Source: Opitutia bacterium (GTDB lineage Bacteria > Verrucomicrobiota > Verrucomicrobiia > Opitutales > Opitutaceae). From it: a stretch of 64,000 nt of DNA. The stretch covers positions 248,001 through 312,000 of the forward strand of contig JACPIT010000009.1 of assembly GCA_016187945.1 (NCBI GenBank), written 5' to 3'. A program made the position numbers and the translations under genes. Each line of letters starts with the position of its first letter. The stretch's first letter is position 1. Below are positions 35,549 through 45,791 of this stretch, one piece after another. The notes beneath the pieces are model-generated. The model was not told where the DNA came from, ran no database searches, and saw only the letters and a list, made by a program, of their open reading frames with translations.

Positions 35549-38386
35549 TCACGTTTTTCTCCGCTCGTCCTGCTCCCACTCGATCACGACCGTCGGACCG
35601 AGCGGATAGCGGCCGCTCGACGAGCCATAGACGGTGAGGCCGCCGGGGCACGGCGCGTCGTCGGGCACGGCGCAGCGCAGATCGAGACAGCCGTCGCGCG
35701 CGACGGCGTCGGCGAGGCGTTGCAGCGAATCGTCCTCGAGCGCGACGCTCACGAGATAACCGTGCGCGCCGAACGGGAGGCGCAAGAACGAGAGCGCGCC
35801 GCGCGCGTCGTGCGGATGATTCGGCAACTGCGCGCGGTGCACGGGCAGGCCGTTGAGGGCCAGCTCGAACGTCGTCGGGTAACCGAACACGTCCGACTGC
35901 GGGTGATCGCGGCGCGCGGACGAAACCTCGCACAGCACCCGCAGGCGGCGTGCGTCGCGGAGGCGTTTCAGGTCGTCGTCGGCGAAGCGCCACGCAAAGA
36001 GTCCGGTGCCGAAACCGTGGCAGGAGTTGTTGTCCTGCGCGTCGCGGCGCGTGCCGGCGCCGAGCGACCAGCTCGATTCCTGCCAGTCGAACGTCCGGCG
36101 GCGCAGCACGAGGGTCTGGCCGCGTTCCTCGCGCTCAGGCAGCACGCCGTCGTGGACGAAGTGGTGCACGAAGTTCGTCGCGATCGTTTCGCCGTGGGCA
36201 TCGACGGCGCGGACCCAGAGCGTGCAGAGCATGGTATCGGCGGGCGCGGTGAGACGGAGGCGCTGCGCGAGTTCAACGCGGAACTGCGGGAACGCGATGG
36301 GCGTCCAGCCGCGCGCGAGTTCGGGGTGGCGCGTGCCGAGCGAGTCGATGCCGGCGTAGTGCCAGTGCAGCGTCACGCCCTCGCGCACCTTGCGCGAGAA
36401 GTGCGACGACAGCACCTCGATCTCGAGCGCGGCGCCCGGTTTCACCTCGCTGATCGGCGCGGCGTTGATCGGGAGCACGTCGCCTTGGTTGACGACGGTC
36501 GCGGGATAGCCGAGCTGCTTGCGCGTGCGGTCGTAGTTGAGCAGGCCGTTGCATTCCCACTCGACGTCGGTGAGCTGCGTGAAGATGTAGGCGGAGAGCT
36601 GGCCGTGGCGGCGGAGTTCGTTGGTGAGAAATTTGAAGGTCCAACTGATGTCGCGATCGCCATCGAGCGCGCCGGAGCCGCCGTATTCGGAGTTGATGAG
36701 CGGCGCGTTGGCCTGTGCGTAGCCGTCGACGTAGTTGAACTTCGAGCCGCGGTAACTCTGCGCGACGACGTTCTCGATGTGCGCCTTGGCCTTCGCGTAG
36801 TCGTCGATGTAGAAATGCCAGGAGTTGATGTCGGTGTCGACGTGGCCGTAGGCGGCGAGGTGTTCCCAGACGACGACGCTCATGTCCTCGATCAGGCGCG
36901 TGGGGTCGATGGCTTTGGCGAGTTGCCAGACTTCGTGCACCCAGCGGAACGAGGAGGAGTTGGCGATTTTCGCCGCGGCTTCGGCAGGGGAGATTTTTTT
37001 GGCGAGTTCGGGCGCGATGACCTTCATCAGTTCGTTCTGTCCGCCGAAGCCCCAGGTCTCGTTGAAAATGCACCAGGCGACGATCGAGGGGTGGTTGAAG
37101 TCGCGCTGCATGCCCTGGAGCACCATCTCCTCGAAGCGCCGGCGGCCGAGCGGCGTGTCGCCGCCTTCGCCGAAATTCGGGAAGTCCTGCATGAGCAGCA
37201 TGCCGACGGTGTCGGCGTGGTAGAGCAGCAGCGGATCGTCGAGCTTGATGTGGACGCGCAGGAAATCGAAGCCGGCCTCGCGCGCGAATGCGACGTCGTC
37301 GCGGTAAGTCTGCGCGTCGCGCGGCGTGTAGACGCCATCGGGGAAATACGACTGGTAGAGCGCGCCGCGGAGATAGATCGGCTTGTTGTTCAGGTGCAGC
37401 ATCGCCGGCGAGCGCTCGTCGCCGCCGACGGAGGCGCTGTGAATTTTGCGCATGCCGAAGTAGCCGCGCACGACGTCGTCCATGCCGCCGTGGCGGAGGC
37501 GGAAGACGACGCGGTAGAGTTTCGGCGCCGCCGGATCCCAGAGCGTGAGCGGCGAGAGTTCGACCGTGGCGCGGCCGACGCCGTCGTCGATCGGCAGCGT
37601 GATTTTGAAGCGCGGCGCGTCGGGCGGGACGATCTCGGCGGTCAGCGTGGTGGTCGGGCCGGTGTTGCAGCAATGCACCTCGAGTTGCACGGCGCCGGCG
37701 TCGATGTTCGGGATCGCGCGGTAGTGTTCGATGTGCACGGTCGGCCGCGGCTCGACGAACACCGTCTGCCAGATGCCGCTCGTCGGCGTATACCAGCCCC
37801 ACTGTTTGCCGACGGGCTGCTGGCTGTTGTCCATCGGATCTTCGACGCGGATCACGAGCAGTGCGCGCGTCGCGTCGGTTTGCGCGAGCGCCTCGGTGAG
37901 ATCGAACTCTTGCGGCACGTAGCCGCCCTCGGCGGAGCCGACGGGCACGCCGTTGCACCAGACGTCGGTGAAAAAATCCGCGGCGCCGATCGTGAGCACG
38001 ATGCGGCGGTGGCGCCACGCGGGGCCATCGGGCACGGTGAAGCTGCGGCGATACCAGCCGACTTCGTAGCGCGGCGCGTGGCGGTGGTTGTCGCGCGTGA
38101 CGGAAACCGGGTCGAGGTAGACGCGCGTGGAAAAATAGTTGTCGTTGCTCGCCGCGTCGCCCTGGCCCCAGGCCGCGAGCGATTCCCAGCAGAACGGCAC
38201 GACGATCTGGTCGCGCCAATCGGGGCCGCCCGGCGCGAACCACTGCTCGTCGATGCCGGCGCGGCGCGGGTCGAAGCGAAATTGCCACGGGCCGTTCAGG
38301 TTCAGCCAGTCGATGCCCTCGACGAGGCCGCGCTGTCGGTCCGGGCGCGGGTATTCGGGACGGGGAATCGGGGAGGCGAGGAGCAT
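35549..38386 (-). CDS. GH2 glycosidase (beta-galactosidase/mannosidase/glucuronidase type)
   Basis: 945 residues, no signal peptide. Jelly-roll sugar-binding domain (LNGPWQFRFDP, VGWYRRSFTVPDG, DVWCNGVPVGSAEGGY), Ig-like domain, then a TIM barrel with AWCIFNETWG, the GH2 acid/base Glu, and a long C-terminal part. The nucleophile is probably in the INSEYGGSG segment. Cleaves a beta-linked terminal sugar; galactose, mannose or glucuronate cannot be separated by eye. Context (GH26, GH38) makes beta-mannoside plausible. Confidence 0.88.
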   Translation of the reverse strand: MLLASPIPRPEYPRPDRQRGLVEGIDWLNLNGPWQFRFDPRRAGIDEQWFAPGGPDWRDQIVVPFCWESLAAWGQGDAASNDNYFSTRVYLDPVSVTRDNHRHAPRYEVGWYRRSFTVPDGPAWRHRRIVLTIGAADFFTDVWCNGVPVGSAEGGYVPQEFDLTEALAQTDATRALLVIRVEDPMDNSQQPVGKQWGWYTPTSGIWQTVFVEPRPTVHIEHYRAIPNIDAGAVQLEVHCCNTGPTTTLTAEIVPPDAPRFKITLPIDDGVGRATVELSPLTLWDPAAPKLYRVVFRLRHGGMDDVVRGYFGMRKIHSASVGGDERSPAMLHLNNKPIYLRGALYQSYFPDGVYTPRDAQTYRDDVAFAREAGFDFLRVHIKLDDPLLLYHADTVGMLLMQDFPNFGEGGDTPLGRRRFEEMVLQGMQRDFNHPSIVAWCIFNETWGFGGQNELMKVIAPELAKKISPAEAAAKIANSSSFRWVHEVWQLAKAIDPTRLIEDMSVVVWEHLAAYGHVDTDINSWHFYIDDYAKAKAHIENVVAQSYRGSKFNYVDGYAQANAPLINSEYGGSGALDGDRDISWTFKFLTNELRRHGQLSAYIFTQLTDVEWECNGLLNYDRTRKQLGYPATVVNQGDVLPINAAPISEVKPGAALEIEVLSSHFSRKVREGVTLHWHYAGIDSLGTRHPELARGWTPIAFPQFRVELAQRLRLTAPADTMLCTLWVRAVDAHGETIATNFVHHFVHDGVLPEREERGQTLVLRRRTFDWQESSWSLGAGTRRDAQDNNSCHGFGTGLFAWRFADDDLKRLRDARRLRVLCEVSSARRDHPQSDVFGYPTTFELALNGLPVHRAQLPNHPHDARGALSFLRLPFGAHGYLVSVALEDDSLQRLADAVARDGCLDLRCAVPDDAPCPGGLTVYGSSSGRYPLGPTVVIEWEQDERRKT

Positions 38387-38413
38387 TTTTCGGAGGAAGG
38401 ACGTGCGTGTCAG

Positions 38414-38491
38414 ATGGAGGCGGGGCCATCAGCCCCGCGAGGCGATGCGTGCGATGCCGGCATCCCGCGTGGCTGATGTCCCCGCCTCCAT
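38414..38491. repeat. REP-like palindrome, family D
   Basis: Imperfect arms 38414-38438 (ATGGAGGCGGGGCCATCAGC...) and 38467-38491 with a 28-nt loop, located just upstream of the GH2 gene, between GH2 and glf. Single copy in this window. Confidence 0.7.
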
Positions 38492-38526
38492 GGCGAGCGG
38501 AACGCGGCCGCGAGGCGGAGGCGCTT

Positions 38527-39646
<1,120 letters not shown>

Positions 39647-39654
<8 letters not shown>

Positions 39655-40954
39655 GGCTCAGCCTCCGCGCGGCAAGCGGCGCGGGGGCCGCCGCGGGCGA
39701 CAAGGTCTTCACGCCCGCGCGCCGCGCGCAGGCCGCGACGAGGAGCGCATCCATCTCGGCGGTGATGGCTTCCCATGTGTTCTGCGCGGCGAGTTGCAGG
39801 CCACGCCGGACGCGCAGGCGGCTCGGACGCTCGAGTTCGTCGGAGCAGAACGCGATGAATTCGCCGACGCTGCGCGCGATGCGGCAGACGTTGCCGAAAT
39901 TCGTGCGCACCTCGTCGATGGCGGTCGCGACGATCGGGCGGCCGGTGGCCATGTATTCGAGCGCCTTCGTTGGGTTGATGAATTCCGTGGCGGCATTGCG
40001 CGCGAACGGCATCAGGCACACCGAAAAGCCTTTCGTGATCGCGGGGAGGTCGGCGTAGTCGCGGCGGCCGAGCCAGTGGAGATTTTTGCGCTGCGGGAGC
40101 GCCGCCGCGTCGACCTTCGCCGTCGGGCCGACCAGCGCGATGCTGCAACGCGAGAGCGCGTCGGCGAGGCGCGCGAGGAGTTCGTAGTCGATGCGCTCGT
40201 CGATCACGCCGAAATAGCCGAGCACCTTGCCCGGCAGCGCGGCGACGGCGGGATCGACCGCGAGCGACTCGCTGCGGGCTTGCCCGAAATGCTCCGAGTC
40301 GACGCCCGTGCCGTAGAAGTAGCAGTGCGCGTTGTAGGGTTTGCGTTTGTCGCGCATCTTGCGCCCGCCGCAGAAGACGACGTCGGCCTTCAGCAACAGC
40401 TCGCGCTCGCGGTCGCGGAGCTGCGGCGGCGCGCCGGCGAACTGCGCAAGTTCGTCCATGCAATCGTAGACGATCGCCCGTTCGCCGCAGTGGCCGGCGA
40501 AGGCGATGACGGCCATCGGGTCGTTGAACCATAAGACCGGATCGTTGAACTTACCGAGGTCGCCGCGACGGAACGTCTGCAGCAGCCGGCGCCGTTCCGC
40601 GTCGATGAAGTCACCGTCGGCCCAGCGCGCCTGCGGGAGCAGCATCTGGAGCACAGTCACGTTCGGATGACCCGGCGCGCCGTGCGAGCGCAGCGTGGCC
40701 TGCTCGACGTCGGCGCAGTAACACTCGACGAAGAGCACGGGATGGCGCGCGGCGAGACGCGAGAGCAGTTGCTGCGGGCGTTGCCACACTCCGTCCCACG
40801 GCAAGTGGCAGAACGCGACGATCGGGGCCGTCTCCGCCGGCGGCAGATCGGACGCCGGGACAGGACGAGGCGGCGTGAGGAGTTGCGAGAGTGGTGAGGT
40901 CGGCAATCGCGCGAGCGCGGCCGACGAGAGAAACGCGGGTGGTGGTGCGGACAT
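39647..40954 (-). CDS. GT4-type glycosyltransferase, glf-linked
   Basis: 435 residues. An unusual N-terminal ~40-residue Pro/Ala-rich lead is followed by FCHLPWDGVWQRPQQLLSRL, IVYDCMDELAQF and the C-terminal nucleotide-sugar domain with EFINPTKALEYMATGRPIVAT. This is the pattern of glycosyltransferases commonly paired with glf. Cytoplasmic, acting on a lipid-linked or polymer acceptor. The donor (possibly UDP-Galf) is inferred from the neighbour. Confidence 0.88.
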
Positions 40955-41461
40955 GGGACGAAGGGAGTTGAACGTGGAACGGGAACGCGGCCGAAAAGAC
41001 GCCCCTCCAAGGCGGAGCGTCGGTGGCTCGCGTCAAAGGAATGGGCCGGGAAGGAAACGAGTGCGCGGGTTCATGTTACGTTGCCCGATGAGTGCGGGGC
41101 GTGACCTCGACTTTAACTTTCCCGCCGCGCCGCGCCTATGGGGTCGGCGCGGGCTTCACCGGTGGGGCGCAACACGCAGGAAAAAATCGCCGCCCGTTCC
41201 GCCTCCGTGGATGGGGCGGGCACTGGCAACCGCAGTGTGCCTCACCGTGACCGCGGGTATTTGGCAGAACGGGTTCAACCACTCGTGCACACCGATGAGC
41301 ACTGATTGACTCAGTGAAGGTAAGTGCGAGTCAGTGGTTCCCAGATCGGCTGGAAAAGGAATGGGCGAATCCGCCACGCGACGTGGTTCGCGCCTCCGAT
41401 GACGCGCCGCGCGGCCGGCCCGATGCCGCGCGGACCCGTGCGATGCTAGCCTGCGCGCACC
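40955..41461. other. Intergenic region upstream of copper-storage gene
   Basis: 507 bases without a credible gene; a plus-strand frame to 41309 has no protein features. At 41301-41315 is the dyad ACTGA-TTGAC-TCAGT, followed by GAGTCAGTGG at 41328, and TTGACT within it could be a -35. This may be the control region of the gene at 41462. Nothing else seen. Confidence 0.35.
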
Positions 41462-41809
41462 ATGAATCATCCGACTCTCTCTCCGGAAATGCAGACGTGC
41501 ATCGACCAGTGTTCCAACTGCCACGACGTCTGCCTGCGCACCGCGACAAATCACTGCCTCGAACTCGGCGGCGAACACGCCAAACCCGAGCACCTGAAAC
41601 TGATGTTCGACTGCGCGCAAATCTGCCACGTCGCGGCGGATTTCATGCTGCGCGGTTCGCCCCGGCACACGGAAATCTGCGCCGCGTGCGCGCGCATCTG
41701 CGAGACGTGCGCCGACGATTGCGAGCGCATCGGCGAGATGGAGGAATGCGTCGAGGCTTGCCGCGCCTGCGCCGAGTCCTGCCGCGAGATGTCGGCCGTG
41801 CATCCCTGA
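41462..41809 (+). CDS. Four-helix copper-storage protein (Csp3-like)
   Basis: 115 residues with 16 Cys arranged as CxxxC and CxxC pairs along helices (CIDQCSNCHDVC, FDCAQIC, EICAACARICETCADDC, EECVEACRACAESC), the pattern of the DUF326/Csp family whose four-helix bundle is filled with Cu(I). No signal peptide, so the cytosolic Csp3 type. It would buffer or store copper. It lies upstream of an SRPBCC/PRC-barrel gene and an ECF sigma trio resembling a metal-sensing system. Confidence 0.9.
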   Translation: MNHPTLSPEMQTCIDQCSNCHDVCLRTATNHCLELGGEHAKPEHLKLMFDCAQICHVAADFMLRGSPRHTEICAACARICETCADDCERIGEMEECVEACRACAESCREMSAVHP

Positions 41810-41821
41810 ACCCGCGTTGCC

Positions 41822-43189
41822 ATGCCGCCGCGCCGCCACCTCGCCCGTGAGGAACGGGAACCGTCCACCACGGCGCGCCCGCGCCGCGCCGGCCGTTCGC
41901 GCATCACGGTGCCGGGCAATCGCGGCGTGAAAGTCGTCCGCCGCGTCGCGATCCACCGCGCGGCGCACGAACTCTACGCGTTCTGGCGCGACGTCGAGAA
42001 CCTGCCGCGGGTGATTCGCCATCCGGTTTCCGTGGCCGCGCGCTCGCGCGACGAGTCGCACTGGAGCATGCGCGCGCCGACCGGCAAGGACTACGAGTGG
42101 GACTCGCTCATCATTAACGACGAACCCGATCGCCTCATCGCGTGGCGCACGCGCCAGGGCGCGGCCGTCGCTCACGCGGGCACGATCCGCTTCGAGCCGA
42201 CCGCGGGCGGCAACGACACCGAAGTCACCATCCAACTCGAATACGACGCGCGCGGCGGGAAAGTCGGCCAGTGGCTCGCGAAACTCGCCGGCGCCGAGCC
42301 CGGTCAGCAAATCGACGACACGCTCCGGCGTTTCAAGACGCTGATGGAATCAAACGAAGGAAACGGAGCCTCCGGCACCGGAGGAGCGATGGAAGAAAGC
42401 CGCGCCGCGGCGAGCGCCGCTCCGCCGCTTCAACCCCGTCGCGGAAATCCGCCGCTGATCGGCGCGCGGAAGCTCGCAACCGCCGAAGTGCGTGCGCGCG
42501 ACGGCGTCGTCGGCACGGTGGACGACCTTCTTCTCGACGATGCGATGTGGACGGTCCGCTACCTCATCGTCGACACCGGCGTCTGGCTCGCGGGCCGGCG
42601 CGTGTTGCTGGCGCCACTCGCCGTCAACGGCCATGCCGCCGACTCGAATTCGCTCAACGTCGGGCTGACGCGCGAACAGATTCGCACGAGCCCGCTCTCG
42701 AGTCCGGTCGAGGAAGTCACCCGCGCGGACGAGGCGCGTCTGCACGAGCACTATCGCTGGCCGCCGTATTGGGTGGCGACGCCGATGGCAGGAGGCATCG
42801 TGCCGCCGCCCGCCGCGTTCGAGCGACCGGAGCCACGCCGCGAGCCCCCGCCAGCGGGCGATCCGCATTTGCACAGCGCACGCCACGTGCGCGGCTACCA
42901 CGTCGTCGCGACGGACGGAGACATCGGCGCGGTGGAAGATTTTCTCGTCGAACCGCGGAGCTGGCGCGTCGCCTTCGTCATCGTCGACACCAACGGCTGG
43001 CTGCCTGGCGGCAAGGCGCTGCTCGAGCCGCACACGATCGACCGCGTGAGCCGGACCGAGGCGAAGGTTTTCGTGCACGAGAGTCGTGCGGTCGTGAAAA
43101 CCCACCCGCCCTACTCGCCTGACCAGGTGCTCGACGCCGAATACCTGACCGGCCTCCAGCGGCATTTCCAGCACCCGCCGATCATGTGA
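41822..43189 (+). CDS. SRPBCC domain fused to two PRC-barrel domains
   Basis: 455 residues. Residues ~38-178 form an SRPBCC/polyketide cyclase-type domain (VVRRVAIHRAAHELYAFWRD, VENLPRVIRHPVSV, TVTIQLEY-like strands). Then two PRC-barrel units: LIGARKLATAEVRARDGVVG...LLLDDAMWTVRYLIVDTG and ARHVRGYHVVATDGDIGA...FLVEPRSWRVAFVIVDTN. Each part exists alone in other bacteria; the fusion is unusual. The start is 12 bp after the Csp stop, so probably cotranscribed. Function unknown; stress or envelope-associated binding is a guess. Confidence 0.75.
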   Translation: MPPRRHLAREEREPSTTARPRRAGRSRITVPGNRGVKVVRRVAIHRAAHELYAFWRDVENLPRVIRHPVSVAARSRDESHWSMRAPTGKDYEWDSLIINDEPDRLIAWRTRQGAAVAHAGTIRFEPTAGGNDTEVTIQLEYDARGGKVGQWLAKLAGAEPGQQIDDTLRRFKTLMESNEGNGASGTGGAMEESRAAASAAPPLQPRRGNPPLIGARKLATAEVRARDGVVGTVDDLLLDDAMWTVRYLIVDTGVWLAGRRVLLAPLAVNGHAADSNSLNVGLTREQIRTSPLSSPVEEVTRADEARLHEHYRWPPYWVATPMAGGIVPPPAAFERPEPRREPPPAGDPHLHSARHVRGYHVVATDGDIGAVEDFLVEPRSWRVAFVIVDTNGWLPGGKALLEPHTIDRVSRTEAKVFVHESRAVVKTHPPYSPDQVLDAEYLTGLQRHFQHPPIM

Positions 43190-43467
43190 GCCCGATTCCC
43201 GCGTGAGTGCGCCTCGCGTATCGGACCGAGAGGCAGGGCGCACCGCCGGGGCAGCGCACTCGTCGCCCGCCCGGTGCGCAGGGAACACGGCATCGCGCTC
43301 GCGGCGGAGCGGGCCGCTCCGCCCTACCTTCGGCGGACTCATGCGAGATTTGGCGCCGCCCCGCGTGAGCCGCGCCGACGTCCAGCCGGCGTCGCGCGGG
43401 ATAATTTTTGAAGGGCTTCCGCGCCGGGCGGTGTTATGGATCGTGAGCGCCGGCCGCGCTTCCGACC

Positions 43468-43788
43468 ATGGCCCCTGCCCCTCACGATCCTCTTGAACCC
43501 CTGCTCGACCGGTGGGGAAAACCGCCGCCGTTCCGCCCGCTCGCGAGCGAGGTGCGCGCCCGCGTCCGGCCGCCGGCGCGCGATTCCGAAACGATCTTCC
43601 TCCGCCCGGCGTTTGCCGCGGTGTTCGTCGCCGCGTGCGTGCTGCTCGGGCTGTTCCTCGCCGAGGTGCGCGTCTCGCGGCTGCACCGCGATCGCGACGC
43701 GCAGTTGCTCGACAGCTACCGCCGCCTGATCGATCCGCTGCTCACCGCCATGCCGCCGCCCGAGAGCAAACCGGAGCGCCACACATGA
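43468..43788 (+). CDS. Small single-span protein, candidate anti-sigma factor (CnrY-like)
   Basis: 106 residues: a ~43-residue cytoplasmic N-terminus (EPLLDRWGKPPPFRPLASEV), one membrane helix (about 46-66, FAAVFVAACVLLGLFLAEV) and a short periplasmic tail. Short N-in proteins of this shape, such as CnrY, clamp an ECF sigma factor. It overlaps the next gene (ATGA), which encodes a CnrX-like sensor, and an ECF sigma gene follows. Anti-sigma role is inferred from topology and order. Confidence 0.65.
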   Translation: MAPAPHDPLEPLLDRWGKPPPFRPLASEVRARVRPPARDSETIFLRPAFAAVFVAACVLLGLFLAEVRVSRLHRDRDAQLLDSYRRLIDPLLTAMPPPESKPERHT

Positions 43789-44228
43789 AACCCACCCTGT
43801 TCATCCTTCTCCTCGGTTTGCTGGCAGGCCTCGCCGCGCACGTCGGCTGGTATCACTGGCGCCGCGCGGCCGTGCCGGGCAACGACGACGTCGTCTCCTG
43901 GATGAAGACCGACCTGCAACTCACCGAGGAGCAATTCGACCGCATCCACGCGCTGCACGATCGCACGGGGCCGCAACTCCGCGAGTTCGCCGCCCAAGCC
44001 GCGCGGATGCGCGCCGAGTTCGAGGCTTTCGAGCGCGTTCGCCGCACCGAAGGTCGCGTGGATTTTCTCGCCTTCGCCCGCTGCCTCGAAATGTGGCGCC
44101 GCATCGACCGCGACTGGTCCGACACCACGCGCGAACTCATCGCCGCCACCGCCGGCGAACTCACGCCCGACCAACGCGCGCGCTACCTGACGCGCCTGAC
44201 TCCAGCTCCGACGCGCTCCGTCAACTAG
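43785..44228 (+). CDS. Periplasmic heavy-metal-sensor-like protein (CnrX-type)
   Basis: 147 residues with an N-terminal membrane anchor (LFILLLGLLAGLAAHVGW) and an all-helical periplasmic domain: DLQLTEEQFDRIHALHDRTG, then long helices and ELTPDQRARYLTRL. This is the CnrX/CpxP-like pattern. His55 and His58 could bind metal, but the C-terminal His/Met ligands of CnrX are not evident, so the signal may be different. Flanked by the candidate anti-sigma and the sigma factor. Confidence 0.7.
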   Translation: MKPTLFILLLGLLAGLAAHVGWYHWRRAAVPGNDDVVSWMKTDLQLTEEQFDRIHALHDRTGPQLREFAAQAARMRAEFEAFERVRRTEGRVDFLAFARCLEMWRRIDRDWSDTTRELIAATAGELTPDQRARYLTRLTPAPTRSVN

Positions 44229-44239
44229 CGCCCGTTCGC

Positions 44240-44827
44240 GTGTCTGCCGACCCCGCCGCCGATCGCGCCGACCTGCTCGCCCTTCAAACCGGGGACGATG
44301 CCGCACTCGATCGCATCGTCGCGCGCTGGCAGCAGCCGCTCTGCGCCTACGCCTGGCGCTACCTCCGCAACGCCGAGGACGCGAGCGACCTCGCGCTCGA
44401 AACTTTCGTCCGCCTCCACCAACACAGGACGAGACTCCGCTCCGACACGAATCTCTCCGCCTGGCTCTACACGACGCTCACGAATCTCTGCCACAACCGC
44501 CACCGCTGGTGGCACCGGCATCCGAGCGTCAGCCTCGAGCTCCTGCCGGGCGAAAGCGAAAACGCCGCGCTCGGCGACGAGGCCGCTCCGCCCGACGCCG
44601 TGGCGGAGCAACACGAAGCCCTCGCCGCGCTCGATACCGCGATCGCGGCGCTGCCGCACGATCTGCGCACCACGCTCCTGCTGCACCATTTCGAACATCT
44701 CTCGTATCGCGAGATCGCCGGGATCGTCGGCTGCAGCGAGCGCGGCGTGGAAACGCGACTCTACCGCGCGCGGCAGGCGCTGCGCGGCGCGCTGAGCGCC
44801 GTCGGGCCGTTCGCGGTGGTGCGGTGA
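44240..44827 (+). CDS. ECF-family RNA polymerase sigma factor
   Basis: 195 residues from the GTG at 44240, 11 bp after the sensor stop. Region 2 (QPLCAYAWRYLRNAEDASDL) and region 4 (LSYREIAGIVGCSERGVETR) are clear; region 3 is absent, as in ECF factors. The order membrane protein, periplasmic sensor, sigma equals that of cnrYXH. It likely directs a regulon responding to envelope or metal stress. Convergent with the TonB gene beyond a shared terminator. Confidence 0.92.
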   Translation: MSADPAADRADLLALQTGDDAALDRIVARWQQPLCAYAWRYLRNAEDASDLALETFVRLHQHRTRLRSDTNLSAWLYTTLTNLCHNRHRWWHRHPSVSLELLPGESENAALGDEAAPPDAVAEQHEALAALDTAIAALPHDLRTTLLLHHFEHLSYREIAGIVGCSERGVETRLYRARQALRGALSAVGPFAVVR

Positions 44828-44916
44828 AGCGGCCAGCCAAGGTCGCGTCGCGCGGCGTTCGCATCGCGGGCAACGCGTTTTTGCCAGATGCGGAGTCGGG
44901 CGAGTTGACCGCGCAC

Positions 44917-44943
44917 AAAAAAGGCCGGTCGAGCGACCGGCCT
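44917..44943 (-). terminator. Terminator between sigma and TonB genes
   Basis: 10-bp perfect stem AGGCCGGTCG (44922-44931) with CGACCGGCCT (44934-44943), two-base nominal loop, and TTTTTT on the minus strand. It terminates the TonB gene that ends at 44985. Confidence 0.85.
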
Positions 44944-44984
44944 GGCGATTCGTTGTGCGGATGCGCGGGTGCCGCGCGGGCGCT

Positions 44985-45689
44985 TCACGGCGTGAAGTTG
45001 AAAGTCTGGCTCACGAACGCGAGCACCGGACGACCGTTGCGCAGCGGCGGCGAGAATTTCCATTGGCGCACGGCCGCGACGGCGGCGTTGCCGAGTTCGG
45101 TCGGAGCGTCGGCTTGCGCGATCGGCACGCGGACGCGACCGGTTTCGTCGATGTAGAAATCCACGCGCACCGAACCGCGATTGCGCTGCGCAACTTGCGA
45201 CGAATAGGACGGCACGACGGTCTTCTGCGGCACCGGAATCGCATCGAGTTCCTTGAGGGTGAACGTCCGGTAATCCCACCGCAGGCCGAACAGGTCGTCG
45301 ATCCGATTGCGGAGGTAGGAACCGCTGTCCATCGTGACGACGACGCCGACCGCCTCGATCGTAAAGGTAAGCTGCGTCTGCGACGGCACCGGTTCACCGC
45401 GCAGCGTCGCCGGCTCGAACCGCCACAGCGGCAGCGCCTCGCGCACCTCGCGCGCGAACGAGCGATGCGTGTGCGCGGTGACGAGCACGTCCTCGACCTT
45501 GCCCTGTGCGTCGATGTCGACGACGCACGAGACGATGCCGCGCGTGATGCCTTGCAGCGTGACCTCGGTCGGAAAAGTAGGGTCGACGCGCTCGAGCACG
45601 CGCAGACCGTCGCCGGTCGCCGCCGGCGCCGGCGCGGCGCCGAGCAACGTGGCGAAAAGCGGAACGAAGACGAAGCGGAGAGTTTTCAT
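44985..45689 (-). CDS. Exported protein with two TonB C-terminal domains
   Basis: 234 residues from the ATG at 45689. Signal peptide (FVFVPLFATLLGAAPAPA), then two TonB_C-like repeats: one with ITRGIVSCVVDIDAQGKVED...LPLWRFEPATL, one with RGSVRVDFYIDETGRVRVP...AVRQWKFSPPLRNG. It has no membrane-proline spacer of a classical TonB, so it is a periplasmic TonB-domain protein rather than an energiser. Tandem domains are common in Verrucomicrobia. Role unknown. Confidence 0.8.
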   Translation of the reverse strand: MKTLRFVFVPLFATLLGAAPAPAATGDGLRVLERVDPTFPTEVTLQGITRGIVSCVVDIDAQGKVEDVLVTAHTHRSFAREVREALPLWRFEPATLRGEPVPSQTQLTFTIEAVGVVVTMDSGSYLRNRIDDLFGLRWDYRTFTLKELDAIPVPQKTVVPSYSSQVAQRNRGSVRVDFYIDETGRVRVPIAQADAPTELGNAAVAAVRQWKFSPPLRNGRPVLAFVSQTFNFTP

Positions 45690-45791
45690 GGGGAAAAGGC
45701 GTTCACCTCCCATAACACCGCTGCGCGGCGAAACCCTTCGCATGCGAGCGGGCGCACGCCCCGCGACCGCCGCGAACGGTCGCGATTCCTC

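Noticed and set aside
40875-41309. 144-codon plus-strand ORF before the copper-storage gene
   Set aside because: Low-complexity basic sequence with no motif; starts inside the glycosyltransferase antisense strand.
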